A stretch of 64,000 nt of DNA, taken from contig NZ_CP075371.1 of assembly GCF_018459925.1 (NCBI RefSeq), positions 1,798,001-1,862,000 on the forward strand, written 5' to 3'. A model generated the notes under the pieces. It was not told where the DNA came from, did no database searches, and saw only the letters and a program-made list of their open reading frames with translations. Position 1 is the first letter of the stretch; each line of letters begins with the position of its first letter. Position numbers and translations under genes: made by a program. Of this stretch, positions 31,973 to 41,085 are shown in pieces. Origin of the DNA: Nocardioides aquaticus. Its GTDB lineage: Bacteria > Actinomycetota > Actinomycetes > Propionibacteriales > Nocardioidaceae.

Positions 31973-33706
31973 TCAGGGGCGGTAGAAGTGCTGGTAGTCC
32001 GGCGCCGAGAAGTCGCCGCCCCACTCCCAGCCGACCTCGGCGAAGGCCCGGACCACCACGTCGTCGGCGTGCACCACGCCGGCCGGGGGCTGGGCGTCCG
32101 CGGTGCGGTCCAGGTCGGCGAACCGGGCGCCCGCGGGCGGCAGCACGCCGCCGGCCGTCAGGTAGGGGTTCTCGACCGGGTTGACGTCGATCGCGCGACC
32201 GAAGGCGTGCGCCGAGAGGGTGTCGGAGCCGGCCACCTCGCGGCAGTTGTAGCCCGAGGAGTTGTCGGCGGCCATCGACCGGTCGTCGTCCCCGCCGAAG
32301 GCGTCGACCAACCGCATCCGTCGCAGGGGCCAGCGGGCGTCGTAGAGCCGCTCGAAGACCTGCACGACGTCGCGGGCCAGGGAGGCCCGCACCACCATCC
32401 GGCCGGTGCGGGGCTGCCCGTCGAAGCCGACGTGGGGCACGCTCAGCACGCGCAACCGGTCCAGCGGCAGCGGGCAGGTGGCGGGGTCGTGGCTGGAGCC
32501 GGTCATCCGGCGGCCGAGCGCCTCACCGATCGGCGCGACCCGGGCGCGGTACGCCGGCAGCCGCACCGGGGTCGCCGTCGCCGTCGGGGCCAGCCCGGTG
32601 CCGCGGCGGAGGTCGCGCCACCACACCTGCGCCTCGTCGCGCTCCCGACCGGCCAGCGGCCGGGGGACACCGCCCTCGAGCGGGATCCGGGCCGGTGACC
32701 ACCGGTCCCCGACGACGACGCCGTCGCGCAGCTCCAGGGTCAGCACCCCGGTCTCGGACTTGCGGCCGTGGTACCAGGTGAAGTTGCCCAGGCCGTACCC
32801 CACGTAGGTGTCGTCGAGCATCCCGGAGCCGAGCAGCACGTGCGCGTGCGAACCGACCACGACGTCGGCACCCGCGCGCGCGAGGCGCTCGGCCAGGCCA
32901 CGCTGGGCCGCCGTGGGCGTCTGCCGCTCCTCCTCGCCCCAGTGCAGGTAGACCGCCACGACATCGTCCGTACGGGCCGCGCGCCGCACGGCGTCGAGCA
33001 GCAGGCCGGCGTCGCCCGAGCGGGCGGCGGCGATCCCGGGGCCGCCCTCGCCGGCGGCCCAGACCGGGTCCCGGCTCTCGCGGGGCGAGGCGTCCGCGGC
33101 GAGGACGGCGACGCCGGTCCCGCGCACGTCCACGCGGTACGGCGCGTGCGCCTGCGCAGCGCCGGCGCCGATGCCCACGACGGCCGGCCGCGCGCGCTCG
33201 TCGGCGACCGCCAACGACTCCTGCAGCCCCGTCCGACCGTGGTCGGCGCCGTGGTTGTTGGCCAGCGAGACCACGTCGACCCCCGACCGGGCCAGCACGC
33301 CGAGCGCCGCGGGGTCGCTGCGGAACCAGTAGCGCTGGTCCGGGTCCTCGAGCTCCTTGTCGGTCGGGGTGTCCCGCGAGGCCAGTGCGCTCTCCAGGTT
33401 GACCATCGCCACGTCGGCGGCACCCAGCACGCGCGAGACGGGGCCCAGGTCGGAGCCGGGCTGCTGCACGAGGTCGCCCAGGGCCTGCTCGAAGTGCACG
33501 TCACCGGCGAAGGCCAGGGTGAGCGTGGCGCCGGGCGCCTCGGCGGCGCCGACGCCGGCACCCCCACCGGCCCGCGGTCCGTCGTCGGCCTCGGGGCCCG
33601 CCTGCGTCCGGGTGCCGTCGACGGAGCACGCCGCCGTGAGCACCAGGGACGCCAGGAGCGCGCCCAGGAACCCGGTCCGTCGCGGTGTGCAGCATGTCGT
33701 GGCCAT
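31973..33706 (-). CDS. lipoprotein with CapA-type domain fused to an M15-type peptidase
   Basis: A 577-residue exported lipoprotein, lipobox LVLTAACSVDG with Cys27. Residues about 60-330 are the CapA/PgsA-like metallophosphatase fold: FAGDVHFEQALG, VNLESALAS, SLANNHGADHG and GSHAHVLLG. The last ~150 residues carry a D,D-carboxypeptidase-type M15 zinc site, with His500 and Asp507 in SAHAFGRAIDVNP and His573 in YQHFYRP. The pairing of capsule-type hydrolase and murein peptidase on one lipid-anchored chain suggests cell-wall work. The start at 33706 fits the signal peptide; the open frame upstream is not coding. Confidence 0.85.
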   Translation of the reverse strand: MATTCCTPRRTGFLGALLASLVLTAACSVDGTRTQAGPEADDGPRAGGGAGVGAAEAPGATLTLAFAGDVHFEQALGDLVQQPGSDLGPVSRVLGAADVAMVNLESALASRDTPTDKELEDPDQRYWFRSDPAALGVLARSGVDVVSLANNHGADHGRTGLQESLAVADERARPAVVGIGAGAAQAHAPYRVDVRGTGVAVLAADASPRESRDPVWAAGEGGPGIAAARSGDAGLLLDAVRRAARTDDVVAVYLHWGEEERQTPTAAQRGLAERLARAGADVVVGSHAHVLLGSGMLDDTYVGYGLGNFTWYHGRKSETGVLTLELRDGVVVGDRWSPARIPLEGGVPRPLAGRERDEAQVWWRDLRRGTGLAPTATATPVRLPAYRARVAPIGEALGRRMTGSSHDPATCPLPLDRLRVLSVPHVGFDGQPRTGRMVVRASLARDVVQVFERLYDARWPLRRMRLVDAFGGDDDRSMAADNSSGYNCREVAGSDTLSAHAFGRAIDVNPVENPYLTAGGVLPPAGARFADLDRTADAQPPAGVVHADDVVVRAFAEVGWEWGGDFSAPDYQHFYRP

Positions 33707-33794
33707 GGGGCCTCCCTGGCGACCAGGATGCGGGGCCGGGACAAACGGCCCCGCCCGGGTGGGCGGTCCCGCGGTCCCGGGGGGAGAAAGAGGT

Positions 33795-33833
33795 GTGGGT
33801 GCGGACGACCCCTGCCAGAGCGTCCGCACCCAC
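33795..33833 (-). terminator. hairpin after the FHA gene
   Basis: GTGGGTGCGGACG (33795-33807) and CGTCCGCACCCAC (33821-33833) form a perfect 13-bp stem with a 13-base loop, 13 bases beyond the stop of the minus-strand FHA gene. It likely ends that operon. Confidence 0.6.
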
Positions 33834-33845
33834 GATCGGGGGCCC

Positions 33846-34685
33846 TCAGTCCGTGGTCGGACCTCGGGGAGGCTGGCGCTCCTGGCGGCCGAGCTCGCCA
33901 CCGACGCGACCGCCGAAGGGGCGGCCGTGGTCGGCGTGCTCGGCACGCGAGAACACCAGCAGGTGGTCGCCCACCTCGAGGCGTGCGCCGGCACGCAGCA
34001 CCACGCGGTCGTCGAGCTGGGCGCCGTGCACGCGGGCACGGCCGGCGAGCGTGGTGACGACGTACTCGTCGTCCTCGCTGTGCCGGATGACGACCTGGCG
34101 GTCGGCCAGGCCGGGCAGGACCACGTCGCAGGACGGGTCCGAGCCCACGACGGTGGTCTCCTGCAGCCAGAAGATCGGCTGCCGCTCACCGGCCACCACG
34201 TCGGCCTTGAACAGCACCAGGCGCGGGCTGCCGCCGGTGCCGTGCGTGCCGCCGGTGCCGACCCTCGGGTTGCGCTGGAAGGTCGGCGCGATCGGCCACA
34301 CCGGGAGCGGGGGGACCAGGTCGTTGCGGGGCAGGACCGGCTCGGCGGCGCGGGCCCGCGAGCGGGCCGAGGTCAGCGCACCGCGCAGGCTGCCGACCCG
34401 GATCCGGCGGGAGCCGGTCGCACGCCTCTGCCACCACGGCGCCTTGACGGCGCCGAGGGAGACCAGGTGCTGGCCGCCGGAGACCACACGGACCACCATC
34501 CCGTAGCGCGCCAGGGTCTCGGCCACGGTGCGGATCGCGGGGGCGTCGGCGCGACCGGCGAAGGCGCCGGGGTCGTCGACCTCGAGCTCGAGGCGGTTGC
34601 CGCTGCCCCGGAGACGGCCGTGGACGGCGCTGCCGTCCTCCCGGCCGATCTCGAAGCGCAGGTCCGCGCCGACGACGAGGGTCAT
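33846..34685 (-). CDS. FHA domain-containing protein
   Basis: A 279-residue soluble protein. The C-terminal part (about 165-250) is an FHA phosphothreonine-binding domain: TTVVGSDPSCDVVLPG, then DDEYVVTTLAGRARVHG and VLRAGARLEVGDHLLVF. The first 80 residues, before a proline-rich linker, look like a separate strand-rich domain. No kinase is nearby. It follows the 86-residue gene by five bases and shares its promoter. It may bind a phosphorylated envelope or cell-division partner. Confidence 0.82.
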   Translation of the reverse strand: MTLVVGADLRFEIGREDGSAVHGRLRGSGNRLELEVDDPGAFAGRADAPAIRTVAETLARYGMVVRVVSGGQHLVSLGAVKAPWWQRRATGSRRIRVGSLRGALTSARSRARAAEPVLPRNDLVPPLPVWPIAPTFQRNPRVGTGGTHGTGGSPRLVLFKADVVAGERQPIFWLQETTVVGSDPSCDVVLPGLADRQVVIRHSEDDEYVVTTLAGRARVHGAQLDDRVVLRAGARLEVGDHLLVFSRAEHADHGRPFGGRVGGELGRQERQPPRGPTTD

Positions 34686-34690
34686 GGTGC

Positions 34691-34951
34691 TCAGGCCCGC
34701 CCGGTGCTCTGGCCGGGCGCGACCGGGTCACCGGCGTCGCTGGTGGTGATGGTCAGCGTGCCGTCGATCTTCCAGGTGGCGCGGGGGGCGTTGGACCCGG
34801 TGTCGCGGGGCACCTCGACGGTCATGTTCTCGAAGCGGTAGTGGATCGCGGCCTCGCGGCCGGTCAGGAAGGTCCACATGCGGGCACCGAGGTCGGTCCA
34901 GTCGACGACCTCGTCGTGTCCCCCGTCCAGGGACTGGCTGCTGACTGACAT
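34691..34951 (-). CDS. hypothetical protein, partner of the FHA protein
   Basis: An 86-residue protein with the central strand pattern IHYRFENMTVEVP, TWKIDGTLTITTSD. The fold looks like a small beta-sandwich. No family is recognised. A good ribosome site (the complement of CCTCAGG at 34960-34966) precedes the ATG. It is the first gene of a pair with the FHA protein and is divergent from the MerR-DICT regulator, which may control it. Confidence 0.7.
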   Translation of the reverse strand: MSVSSQSLDGGHDEVVDWTDLGARMWTFLTGREAAIHYRFENMTVEVPRDTGSNAPRATWKIDGTLTITTSDAGDPVAPGQSTGRA

Positions 34952-34974
34952 GGTGGGCTCCTCAGGAGGATGAA

Positions 34975-34993
34975 CCTCGACATCTTGTCGAGG
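34975..34993. promoter_or_regulatory. palindromic operator between the 86-residue gene and the MerR-DICT gene
   Basis: CCTCGAC-ATCTT-GTCGAGG, a perfect 7-bp inverted repeat with five-base spacer, lies in the 58-base gap between divergent starts. The flanking GGTTAGGATTAAACC has a second imperfect symmetry. MerR-type regulators bind such spaced palindromes within promoters. Confidence 0.55.
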
Positions 34994-35009
34994 CGGTTAG
35001 GATTAAACC

Positions 35010-35944
35010 ATGGACGACGTGTCAAGGCCTGTGCAAGGCCTCCCCAGGGGTGTGATCTCCGACCCTCCCGCTGAGGCGGACCTGAGCATCGGAGACCTCG
35101 CCACCGCGACCGGGGTGGGCGCGGCCACCCTGCGCGCCTGGGAGCGACGCCACGGCTTCCCGGTCCCGCACCGGCTGCCCAGCGGGCACCGTCGTTACGA
35201 TCAGGCGCAGGTCGACGCGGTGCTCGACGTGGTGCGCCGGCAGCACGAGGGGGTGCGCCTGGAGGCGGCGATCGCCGCCACCCTGGTCCACGCCCACGGC
35301 AGGGACGGGCACCGTCGCGTGGTGCCGGGGGAGCGCTCGGTCTTCGCCGCGCTCCGTCGCCGCCACCCGCAGCTCACCCCGCAGCGGCTCGGCAAGCCGA
35401 TGCTGCTCGCGCTCTCCTGGGCGATCGAGGACGAGTTCTGCTCACGGGCCCTGGCCCCGCACCTGTTCGGCTCGTTCCAGCACGACTCGTACTTCCGCGC
35501 CGCACGACGGCGCTGGGACGACCTCGCCCTCGGGGCGCGCACCGCGGCCGTCTTCGCCGACTTCGACGGGGGGAGGACGTGGTGTCCCTGCGCGGGCCGG
35601 TCCGGGTGCATCTCGACGCCGGCGCCCCGCTGCTGCGCGAGTGGGCCGTGGTCTGCGACGACGACGACCTGCCGGCCGTGCTCACCGCGTGGGAGCTGCC
35701 CGGCCAGCAGCACGTGAAGGAGGCGGACCGGCTCTTCGACGCGGTGTGGACCGTGGACCGCCGTGCGGCCCGCGACGCCGCGCGCGCCTGCACCCGGGCG
35801 GCGTACGACGCCGGCGCCCCCTGGGCCCCGGACCTGCTCGACGAGCTGGCCCCGGAGCCACGGGCGGTCCAGGTCGACGCGGCCACCCAGACGGCGCTGT
35901 TCAACCGGGTACTGGCCTACGTCGACCGCCAGGTCCGCCGCTGA
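35010..35944 (+). pseudogene. MerR-family regulator with DICT domain, frameshifted
   Basis: The N-terminal MerR helix-turn-helix is clear: SIGDLATATGVGAATLRAWE and RRHGFPVPHRLPSGHRRYDQ. A DICT sensory domain follows, but in two frames: FADFDGG in the first and VSLRGPVRVHLDAGAPLLRE in the second. Adding one G to the six-G run at 35568-35573 restores FADFDGGEDVVSLRGP and gives one 311-residue protein ending at 35944. So a single base is missing, either a real mutation or a sequencing error. In the window the shifted frame would stop at 35717 after a nonsense tail. The gene stands just before the ForCE-like operon. Confidence 0.8.
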
Positions 35945-36020
35945 GCCCGCGCCGCCCGTCCACGGCCGTCCCATGCTCACGGGTGTGGTGCGGACCGTCC
36001 GGGGCGACTTGCGTGGGTGT

Positions 36021-39000
36021 GTGACCCACGACTCCTTCGGCAGCCAGGTCGACCGCGACCGCCAGGCCACCTTCCGCCCGCTCTCGGAGGACGCCGCGGC
36101 GCCGCCGCCCGAGCCGGTGGTGGTGCGCGTCAACGGCGTCGACGTCCCGGCCGACGCGCGACGGCCGCTCGTCGAGGCCCTGACCGACGAGGGTCACGAC
36201 GGCGACTTCCCCTCGGTCTGCTACCACCCCGCGCTGGGGTCGATCCAGACCTGCGACACCTGCCTGGTCGAGGTGGACGGCGAGGTCGTCCGTGCGTGCG
36301 CGACACCCGTCCGGGACGGCCTGGACGTCACCACGACCGGGCCCTCGGCGCCGGCGCGGGAGCAGGCTGCGCAGCGCCTGGTCCGCAAGCACGTCCTCTA
36401 CTGCACGGTCTGCGACCACAACGACGGCGCCTGCCCCCTCAAGGCAGGGGTCGAGGCGAGCGGTCTGACCCACGAGACGATCGGCTACCGCCCCAAGCCG
36501 TACGAGGTCGACGACAGCCACCCGTTCTACCGCTACGACCCGGACCAGTGCATCCTGTGCGGCCGGTGCGTGGAGGCGTGCCAGGACGTGCAGGTCACCG
36601 AGACCCTCTCCATCGACTGGGGCTCCGAGGACCCCCGCGTGCTGTGGGACGGCGGCGCCCCGGCGGGGGAGTCGTCCTGCGTGTCCTGCGGCCACTGCGT
36701 GTCGGTGTGCCCCTGCAACGCCCTGATCGAGAAGACCATGCTGGGCCGGCACGGCCTGATGACCGACTGGCCGACGGAGACCCGTGAGCTGGCGATCGAC
36801 CTGGTCAAGGACGTGGAGCCGACCACCGGCTACCTCCCGCTCTACGACATCTCCAAGGCCGAGGCGGCGGCGCGGATGGCGGTCACCGACAAGGCGAAGA
36901 CGGTGTGCACCTACTGCGGCGTCGGCTGCTCCTTCGACGTCGAGACCCGCGGGCGCGAGATCCTGCGCGTGCAGCCGCAGCTCGAGGGCCCGGCCAACTC
37001 CATCTCGACCTGCGTCAAGGGCAAGTTCGGGTGGGACTACGTCAACGCCGAGGACCGCCTCACCGTCCCGCTGGTGCGCGACGGCGACCGGTTCCGTGAG
37101 ACCACCTGGGACGAGGCCCTGGACGTCGTCGCGCGCCGCCTCGGCGAGATCGTGGCCGAGCACGGCCCGGACGCCACCGGCGTGATCGGATCCTCCAAGG
37201 CCACCAACGAGGAGGGCTACCTCACCCAGAAGCTCGCGCGCCAGGTCCTGGGCACCAACAACACCGACAACTGCTCCCGCTACTGCCAGTCCCCGGCGAC
37301 CGTCGGGCTGTGGCGCACGGTCGGGTACGGCGGCGACGCCGGGTCGATCAGCGACATGGAGCGCGCCGAGCTGGTCCTGATGGTCGGGACCAACACGGCG
37401 GCCTCCCACCCGGTGATCGCCTCGCGCCTGCGCAGGGCGCAGAAGTTGAACGGCCAGCAGCACGTGGTGGTGGACCTGCGTCGCCACGAGATGGCGCAAC
37501 GGGCCGAGGTGTACCTCAAGCCGGCTCCCGGGACGGACCTGGTCTGGCTGTCCGCGGTGGCCAAGCACGTGGTCGACCAGGGCTGGCAGGACGAGGCCTT
37601 CCTGCGTGAGCGGGTCAACGGCTACGACGACTACGTCGCCTCGCTTGCCCCCTTCACCCTGGAGCACGCCGAGCAGCGCACCGGGATCTCGGCCGAGGAC
37701 CTGCGCGCCCTGGCGCACCGGGTCGCCCACGCCGGGTCGGTCGTGGCCCTGTGGGCGATGGGGGTCACCCAGCACCACATGGGCTCGGACACCTCGACCG
37801 CGATCTCCAACCTGCTGCTCCTGACCGGCAACTACGGACGGCCGGGCACCGGCGCCTACCCCCTGCGCGGGCACAACAACGTCCAGGGCTGCAGCGACTT
37901 CGGCGTCATCAACACCTTCTTCCCCGGCTACCAGCCCGTCGACGACGACGAGGTGCGGCAGAAGTTCGAGCGGGCCTGGGGGCGTGAGCTCCCGGCCGAG
38001 CCGGGCCTGGACAACCACGGGATGGTCGACGCGGCGTACGACGGCTCCCTGAAGGGGCTGATCGTGATCGGCGAGGAGCTGTCGCTGGTGGACGCGAACG
38101 CCCACTACGTGCAGGAGGCCCTCGAGCGGCTGCCCTTCCTCGTGGTCTCCGAGCTGTTCTTCTCCCGCACCTGCGAGTTCGCCGACGTGGTCCTGCCCGC
38201 CGCGGCGTCGCTGGAGAAGGACGGCACCTTCGCCAGCACCGAGCGCCGGATCCAGCGCCTCTACGAGGTGATGCCGCCGATCGGCGAGGCCAAGCCGGAC
38301 TGGAAGATCCTCCAGCTCCTCGCCGACCGGATGGGCTACCAGTGGGGCTTCACCCACCCCGGCGAGATCATGGCCGAGGTGGCCGGCCTGACCCCGCTGT
38401 TCGCCGGGGTGAGCTACGACCGCCTCGAGGGCTACGCCTCGCTGCAGTGGCCGGTGGCCGCCGACGGCACCGACACGCCGCTGCTCTACACCGACCGCTT
38501 CCACTTCGACGACGGACGGGCGCGGCTGCACCCGCTGGAGTTCCGCGAGCCCACCGACCAGGTCGACGAGGAGTACCCGCTGCACGTCAACAACGGGCGG
38601 ACCCTCGAGCACTTCCACGAGGGCAACCTCACGCTGCGCTCGGCGGGCCTGGTGCAGCTGGTGCCCGACACCTACGCCGAGATGACGTGGCGCACCGCGG
38701 AGGAGCACGGGGGCCTGGCCACCGGCGACTGGGTCCGGCTGATCTCGCGGCGGGGCGAGCTGACGGTGCGCGTGCTGCTCTCGGACGAGGTGCACGACGG
38801 TGAGCTGTGGGTGCCGATGCAGGCTGCCGAGATCAACCTGCTGACCTCGAGCGTGGTCGATCCCGACAGCCACACGCCGGCCTACAAGGAGATCGCCGTG
38901 CGGCTGGAGCGCGCCGACGGCCCCGACGAGGTGCGCGGCGGCACCCGACGAGCGGCCGACCGGGCCCGCAAGGGCGACCGGGACACGAAGGGCGACCCGC

Positions 39001-39137
39001 AGGGCCCGCCGCTGCCGGCACACCACCACCGGTACGGGCACCCGACGCCGCAGCTCGGCGTGAAGGTCGCGCTGAAGTGGGAGCGCGCGGACTACCAGCC
39101 CCCGACCCGGCCCGAGCCCGACGGGGCCCGCGCGTGA
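36021..39137 (+). CDS. formate-dehydrogenase-like molybdoenzyme, ForC/YrhE type
   Basis: A 1038-residue cytoplasmic enzyme. A 2Fe-2S domain (Cys67, 78, 81, 93), a Cys/His cluster CTVCDHNDGACPL, two 4Fe-4S sites CILCGRCVEAC and CVSCGHCVSVC, and the Mo-bis-MGD domain with CTYCGVGCSF are in order. The Mo ligand is Cys422 in NCSRYCQSPATVG; the His that follows the ligand in classical formate dehydrogenases is Gln423, as in Bacillus YrhE/YjgC-like proteins in my recollection. The downstream DUF1641 gene supports a ForCE complex. Start 36021 (GTG) is chosen by homology; ATG 35973 is possible. Confidence 0.85.
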   Translation: MTHDSFGSQVDRDRQATFRPLSEDAAAPPPEPVVVRVNGVDVPADARRPLVEALTDEGHDGDFPSVCYHPALGSIQTCDTCLVEVDGEVVRACATPVRDGLDVTTTGPSAPAREQAAQRLVRKHVLYCTVCDHNDGACPLKAGVEASGLTHETIGYRPKPYEVDDSHPFYRYDPDQCILCGRCVEACQDVQVTETLSIDWGSEDPRVLWDGGAPAGESSCVSCGHCVSVCPCNALIEKTMLGRHGLMTDWPTETRELAIDLVKDVEPTTGYLPLYDISKAEAAARMAVTDKAKTVCTYCGVGCSFDVETRGREILRVQPQLEGPANSISTCVKGKFGWDYVNAEDRLTVPLVRDGDRFRETTWDEALDVVARRLGEIVAEHGPDATGVIGSSKATNEEGYLTQKLARQVLGTNNTDNCSRYCQSPATVGLWRTVGYGGDAGSISDMERAELVLMVGTNTAASHPVIASRLRRAQKLNGQQHVVVDLRRHEMAQRAEVYLKPAPGTDLVWLSAVAKHVVDQGWQDEAFLRERVNGYDDYVASLAPFTLEHAEQRTGISAEDLRALAHRVAHAGSVVALWAMGVTQHHMGSDTSTAISNLLLLTGNYGRPGTGAYPLRGHNNVQGCSDFGVINTFFPGYQPVDDDEVRQKFERAWGRELPAEPGLDNHGMVDAAYDGSLKGLIVIGEELSLVDANAHYVQEALERLPFLVVSELFFSRTCEFADVVLPAAASLEKDGTFASTERRIQRLYEVMPPIGEAKPDWKILQLLADRMGYQWGFTHPGEIMAEVAGLTPLFAGVSYDRLEGYASLQWPVAADGTDTPLLYTDRFHFDDGRARLHPLEFREPTDQVDEEYPLHVNNGRTLEHFHEGNLTLRSAGLVQLVPDTYAEMTWRTAEEHGGLATGDWVRLISRRGELTVRVLLSDEVHDGELWVPMQAAEINLLTSSVVDPDSHTPAYKEIAVRLERADGPDEVRGGTRRAADRARKGDRDTKGDPQGPPLPAHHHRYGHPTPQLGVKVALKWERADYQPPTRPEPDGARA

Positions 39138-39216
39138 GGGCCCCGGACGCACGACCCGCCCTGTACACCCGTCCTGCCCGGTGCACCCGTCCCGCCCGCC
39201 CGGAGGAGACCCGCTG

Positions 39217-39627
39217 ATGGCCCGACCCCTGAGCTACGCCCCGCCCGTGCGCCCCGACCGCGCGCCCCAGGACGACGTCGACGAGCTGGTACGCGCGCTG
39301 CACGACAGCGGGCTGCTGCGGGCGATGGCGGGCGGCGCGCGGGCGTACCCGCAGCTGTTGACCAAGGCGCTGCAGGCCGTCGACGCGCGCACCGTGCGCT
39401 CGGTCCTGGAGCTGGCCGGAGGGCTGCGCGACCTGGACCCCGACGAGTCGGCCAAGGTCGCCGACGGCGTGCGCCGCGCCCGCCGGGACGCCGCGGAGGC
39501 GGCCGCGGGGAAGCCCGAGGGCCCGCTACGGCTGCTGCGTCGCCTGCGCGACCCCGACACGCGTCGGGGCCTGGCGGCCGCGCTGGCCGCGCTGGCCGCG
39601 ATCGGTGGCTCGCTGCCGCGCGACTGA
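39217..39627 (+). CDS. DUF1641 protein, putative ForE partner of the molybdoenzyme
   Basis: A 136-residue protein with VDELVRALHDSGLLRAMAGG and a helical DUF1641-like centre. The end is hydrophobic (AAALAALAAIGG), which could touch the membrane. In Bacillus, DUF1641 proteins are encoded with the FDH-like subunit and link it to the membrane and quinones. It lies 79 bases after the enzyme gene on the same strand, so cotranscription is likely. Confidence 0.78.
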   Translation: MARPLSYAPPVRPDRAPQDDVDELVRALHDSGLLRAMAGGARAYPQLLTKALQAVDARTVRSVLELAGGLRDLDPDESAKVADGVRRARRDAAEAAAGKPEGPLRLLRRLRDPDTRRGLAAALAALAAIGGSLPRD

Positions 39628-39650
39628 CCTCGCCTTCTCTACCTCGCGAC

Positions 39651-40754
39651 CTACCGCGGCGCCGGGACGACGCGGTCGGCCTCGAGCCGGTCGAAGAGCG
39701 CCAGGAAGCAGTCGAGCGTGGAGCGGTAACCGGTGAACCCCGCCGCGCGGCTGCGGGCCTGGTCGGTCAGGCACTCCATGTCGCGGCCGAGGTCGGCGTC
39801 GGTGTGCCACCAGGAGGCGACCCGGTCGAGGTCGGCCTCGCGCAGGCCCTCGCGCTCGGCCACCTCGCGCCACCGCGGGGCGGCGCCGGCCATCTGCTCC
39901 TCGAGCGGGCGGGGGCTCCCCGCGTACCCCTCGGGCTGCACGCCGAGGCGCGCGGCGAGCAGCGGCCACAGCCAGCGCCACCGGAAGACGTCGCCGTTGG
40001 CGGTGTTGAAGGCGGTGTCGGCGGCGGCCGGCTCGGTCGCGGCCCAGACCATCTGCTCGGCCAGCAGCCCGGCGTCGGTCATGTCGGTGAGCCCGTCCCA
40101 CTGGGTCTGCGAGCCCGGGAAGACGAAGGGGCTGTCGGTCTCGCGGCACAGGGTGGCGTACGCGGCCAGCGTCTGGCCCATGTTCATCGCGTTGCCGAGC
40201 GCGGCGCCGATCACGGTGTGGGCGCGGTGGACGCTCCAGGTGAAGCCGTCGCGGGCGGCGGCCTCGAGCAGGCGGTCCTCCTGCTCGTAGTAGAAGTTCG
40301 GGTACGGCAGCCGCTCCTCGTCCTCGTGGAACGGGGTGTCCGGCGTCTCGCCCTTGCCGTAGGCCTCGAACGGGCCGAGGTAGTGCTTCAGGCCGGTCAT
40401 CAGCGCGACGTGCTGGACGCTGCCGCCCGGGGACAGCGCGGCGAGCAGGTCGCGGACCATGCCGCCGTTGACGCGGATGTTCTCCTCCTCGGTGTCCTGG
40501 CGGGCCCAGGCGGTGAGGAAGACGTGGGTGGGCCGGACGTCGGCGAGCACGTCGCGCAACGCCTCGGCGTCGGTCAGGTCGGCCTGCAGGGCGGTGACGC
40601 CGGGGCGGTCGGCCGGGGCGCGGCGGGACAGGCCGAGCACGGCCCAGCCCTGCTCCACGAGCTGGTCGGCCAGGGCGCTGCCGGCGATGCCGGTGACGCC
40701 CACGACCAGGGCGGTGGGGGTGGGGGTGCGGGTGTCGGAGCGGGAGTCGGTCAC
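39651..40754 (-). CDS. SDR family oxidoreductase, PRISE-like
   Basis: A 367-residue extended SDR. The nucleotide motif VVGVTGIAGSAL is at residue ~18 and the catalytic-region motif reads LPYPNFYYEQED, which is characteristic of progesterone-5-beta-reductase/iridoid-synthase-like (PRISE) enzymes that reduce enone double bonds. Bacterial members are of unknown physiological substrate. The GTG 40754 start has TACCGT six bases upstream. It is convergent with the DUF1641 gene. Confidence 0.85.
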   Translation of the reverse strand: MTDSRSDTRTPTPTALVVGVTGIAGSALADQLVEQGWAVLGLSRRAPADRPGVTALQADLTDAEALRDVLADVRPTHVFLTAWARQDTEEENIRVNGGMVRDLLAALSPGGSVQHVALMTGLKHYLGPFEAYGKGETPDTPFHEDEERLPYPNFYYEQEDRLLEAAARDGFTWSVHRAHTVIGAALGNAMNMGQTLAAYATLCRETDSPFVFPGSQTQWDGLTDMTDAGLLAEQMVWAATEPAAADTAFNTANGDVFRWRWLWPLLAARLGVQPEGYAGSPRPLEEQMAGAAPRWREVAEREGLREADLDRVASWWHTDADLGRDMECLTDQARSRAAGFTGYRSTLDCFLALFDRLEADRVVPAPR

Positions 40755-41085
40755 CGGTCCACGGTAGGTCCCGGGCCGGCCCCGTCCGTCCACCCCCGGT
40801 GCGCCGAGTCGGTCGCGCGCCAGGATCGCGCTACGCTGGGCCCGTCGGCACCCACCCCGTCCCCGGACGGACCAGGCGGTGCCCGACCGGTGCTCGTCCC
40901 GGGAGGGGCGATCCCGGCTCCTGTCGCCCATGCCCGAGCGGGTCCCGGCCCGCTCGTCCGGACACGGCCGCCCGCCGTGCGCCCGGTCGGTCCGGGCGTG
41001 CGTCGGAGGAGCTGTCCACGCGGTCGTGCCTGAGCGCCGACCGTGGGCCCGATGTCGCGGGCCCAGCGTCGTCTAGGAGGATTCC
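40755..41085. other. long divergent region and leader of the SNF2 helicase gene
   Basis: About 330 bases. At the left end is the -10 TACCGT (40761-40766, minus strand) for the SDR gene. On the plus strand TACGCT near 40831 could start a leader of some 250 bases, ending in the strong ribosome site AGGAGGA at about 41073-41079. The leader is GC-rich; I could not match it to a known RNA family. Confidence 0.4.
40761..40766 (-). promoter_or_regulatory. -10 element (TACCGT) for a leaderless transcript
   Basis: TACCGT on the minus strand is six bases before the GTG at 40754, which fits a leaderless mRNA for the SDR gene. Confidence 0.5.

Noticed and set aside
34186..34731. Long ORFs antisense to the FHA and other genes
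   Set aside because: They are Arg- and Pro-rich shadows typical of GC-rich DNA, without motifs or a ribosome site.
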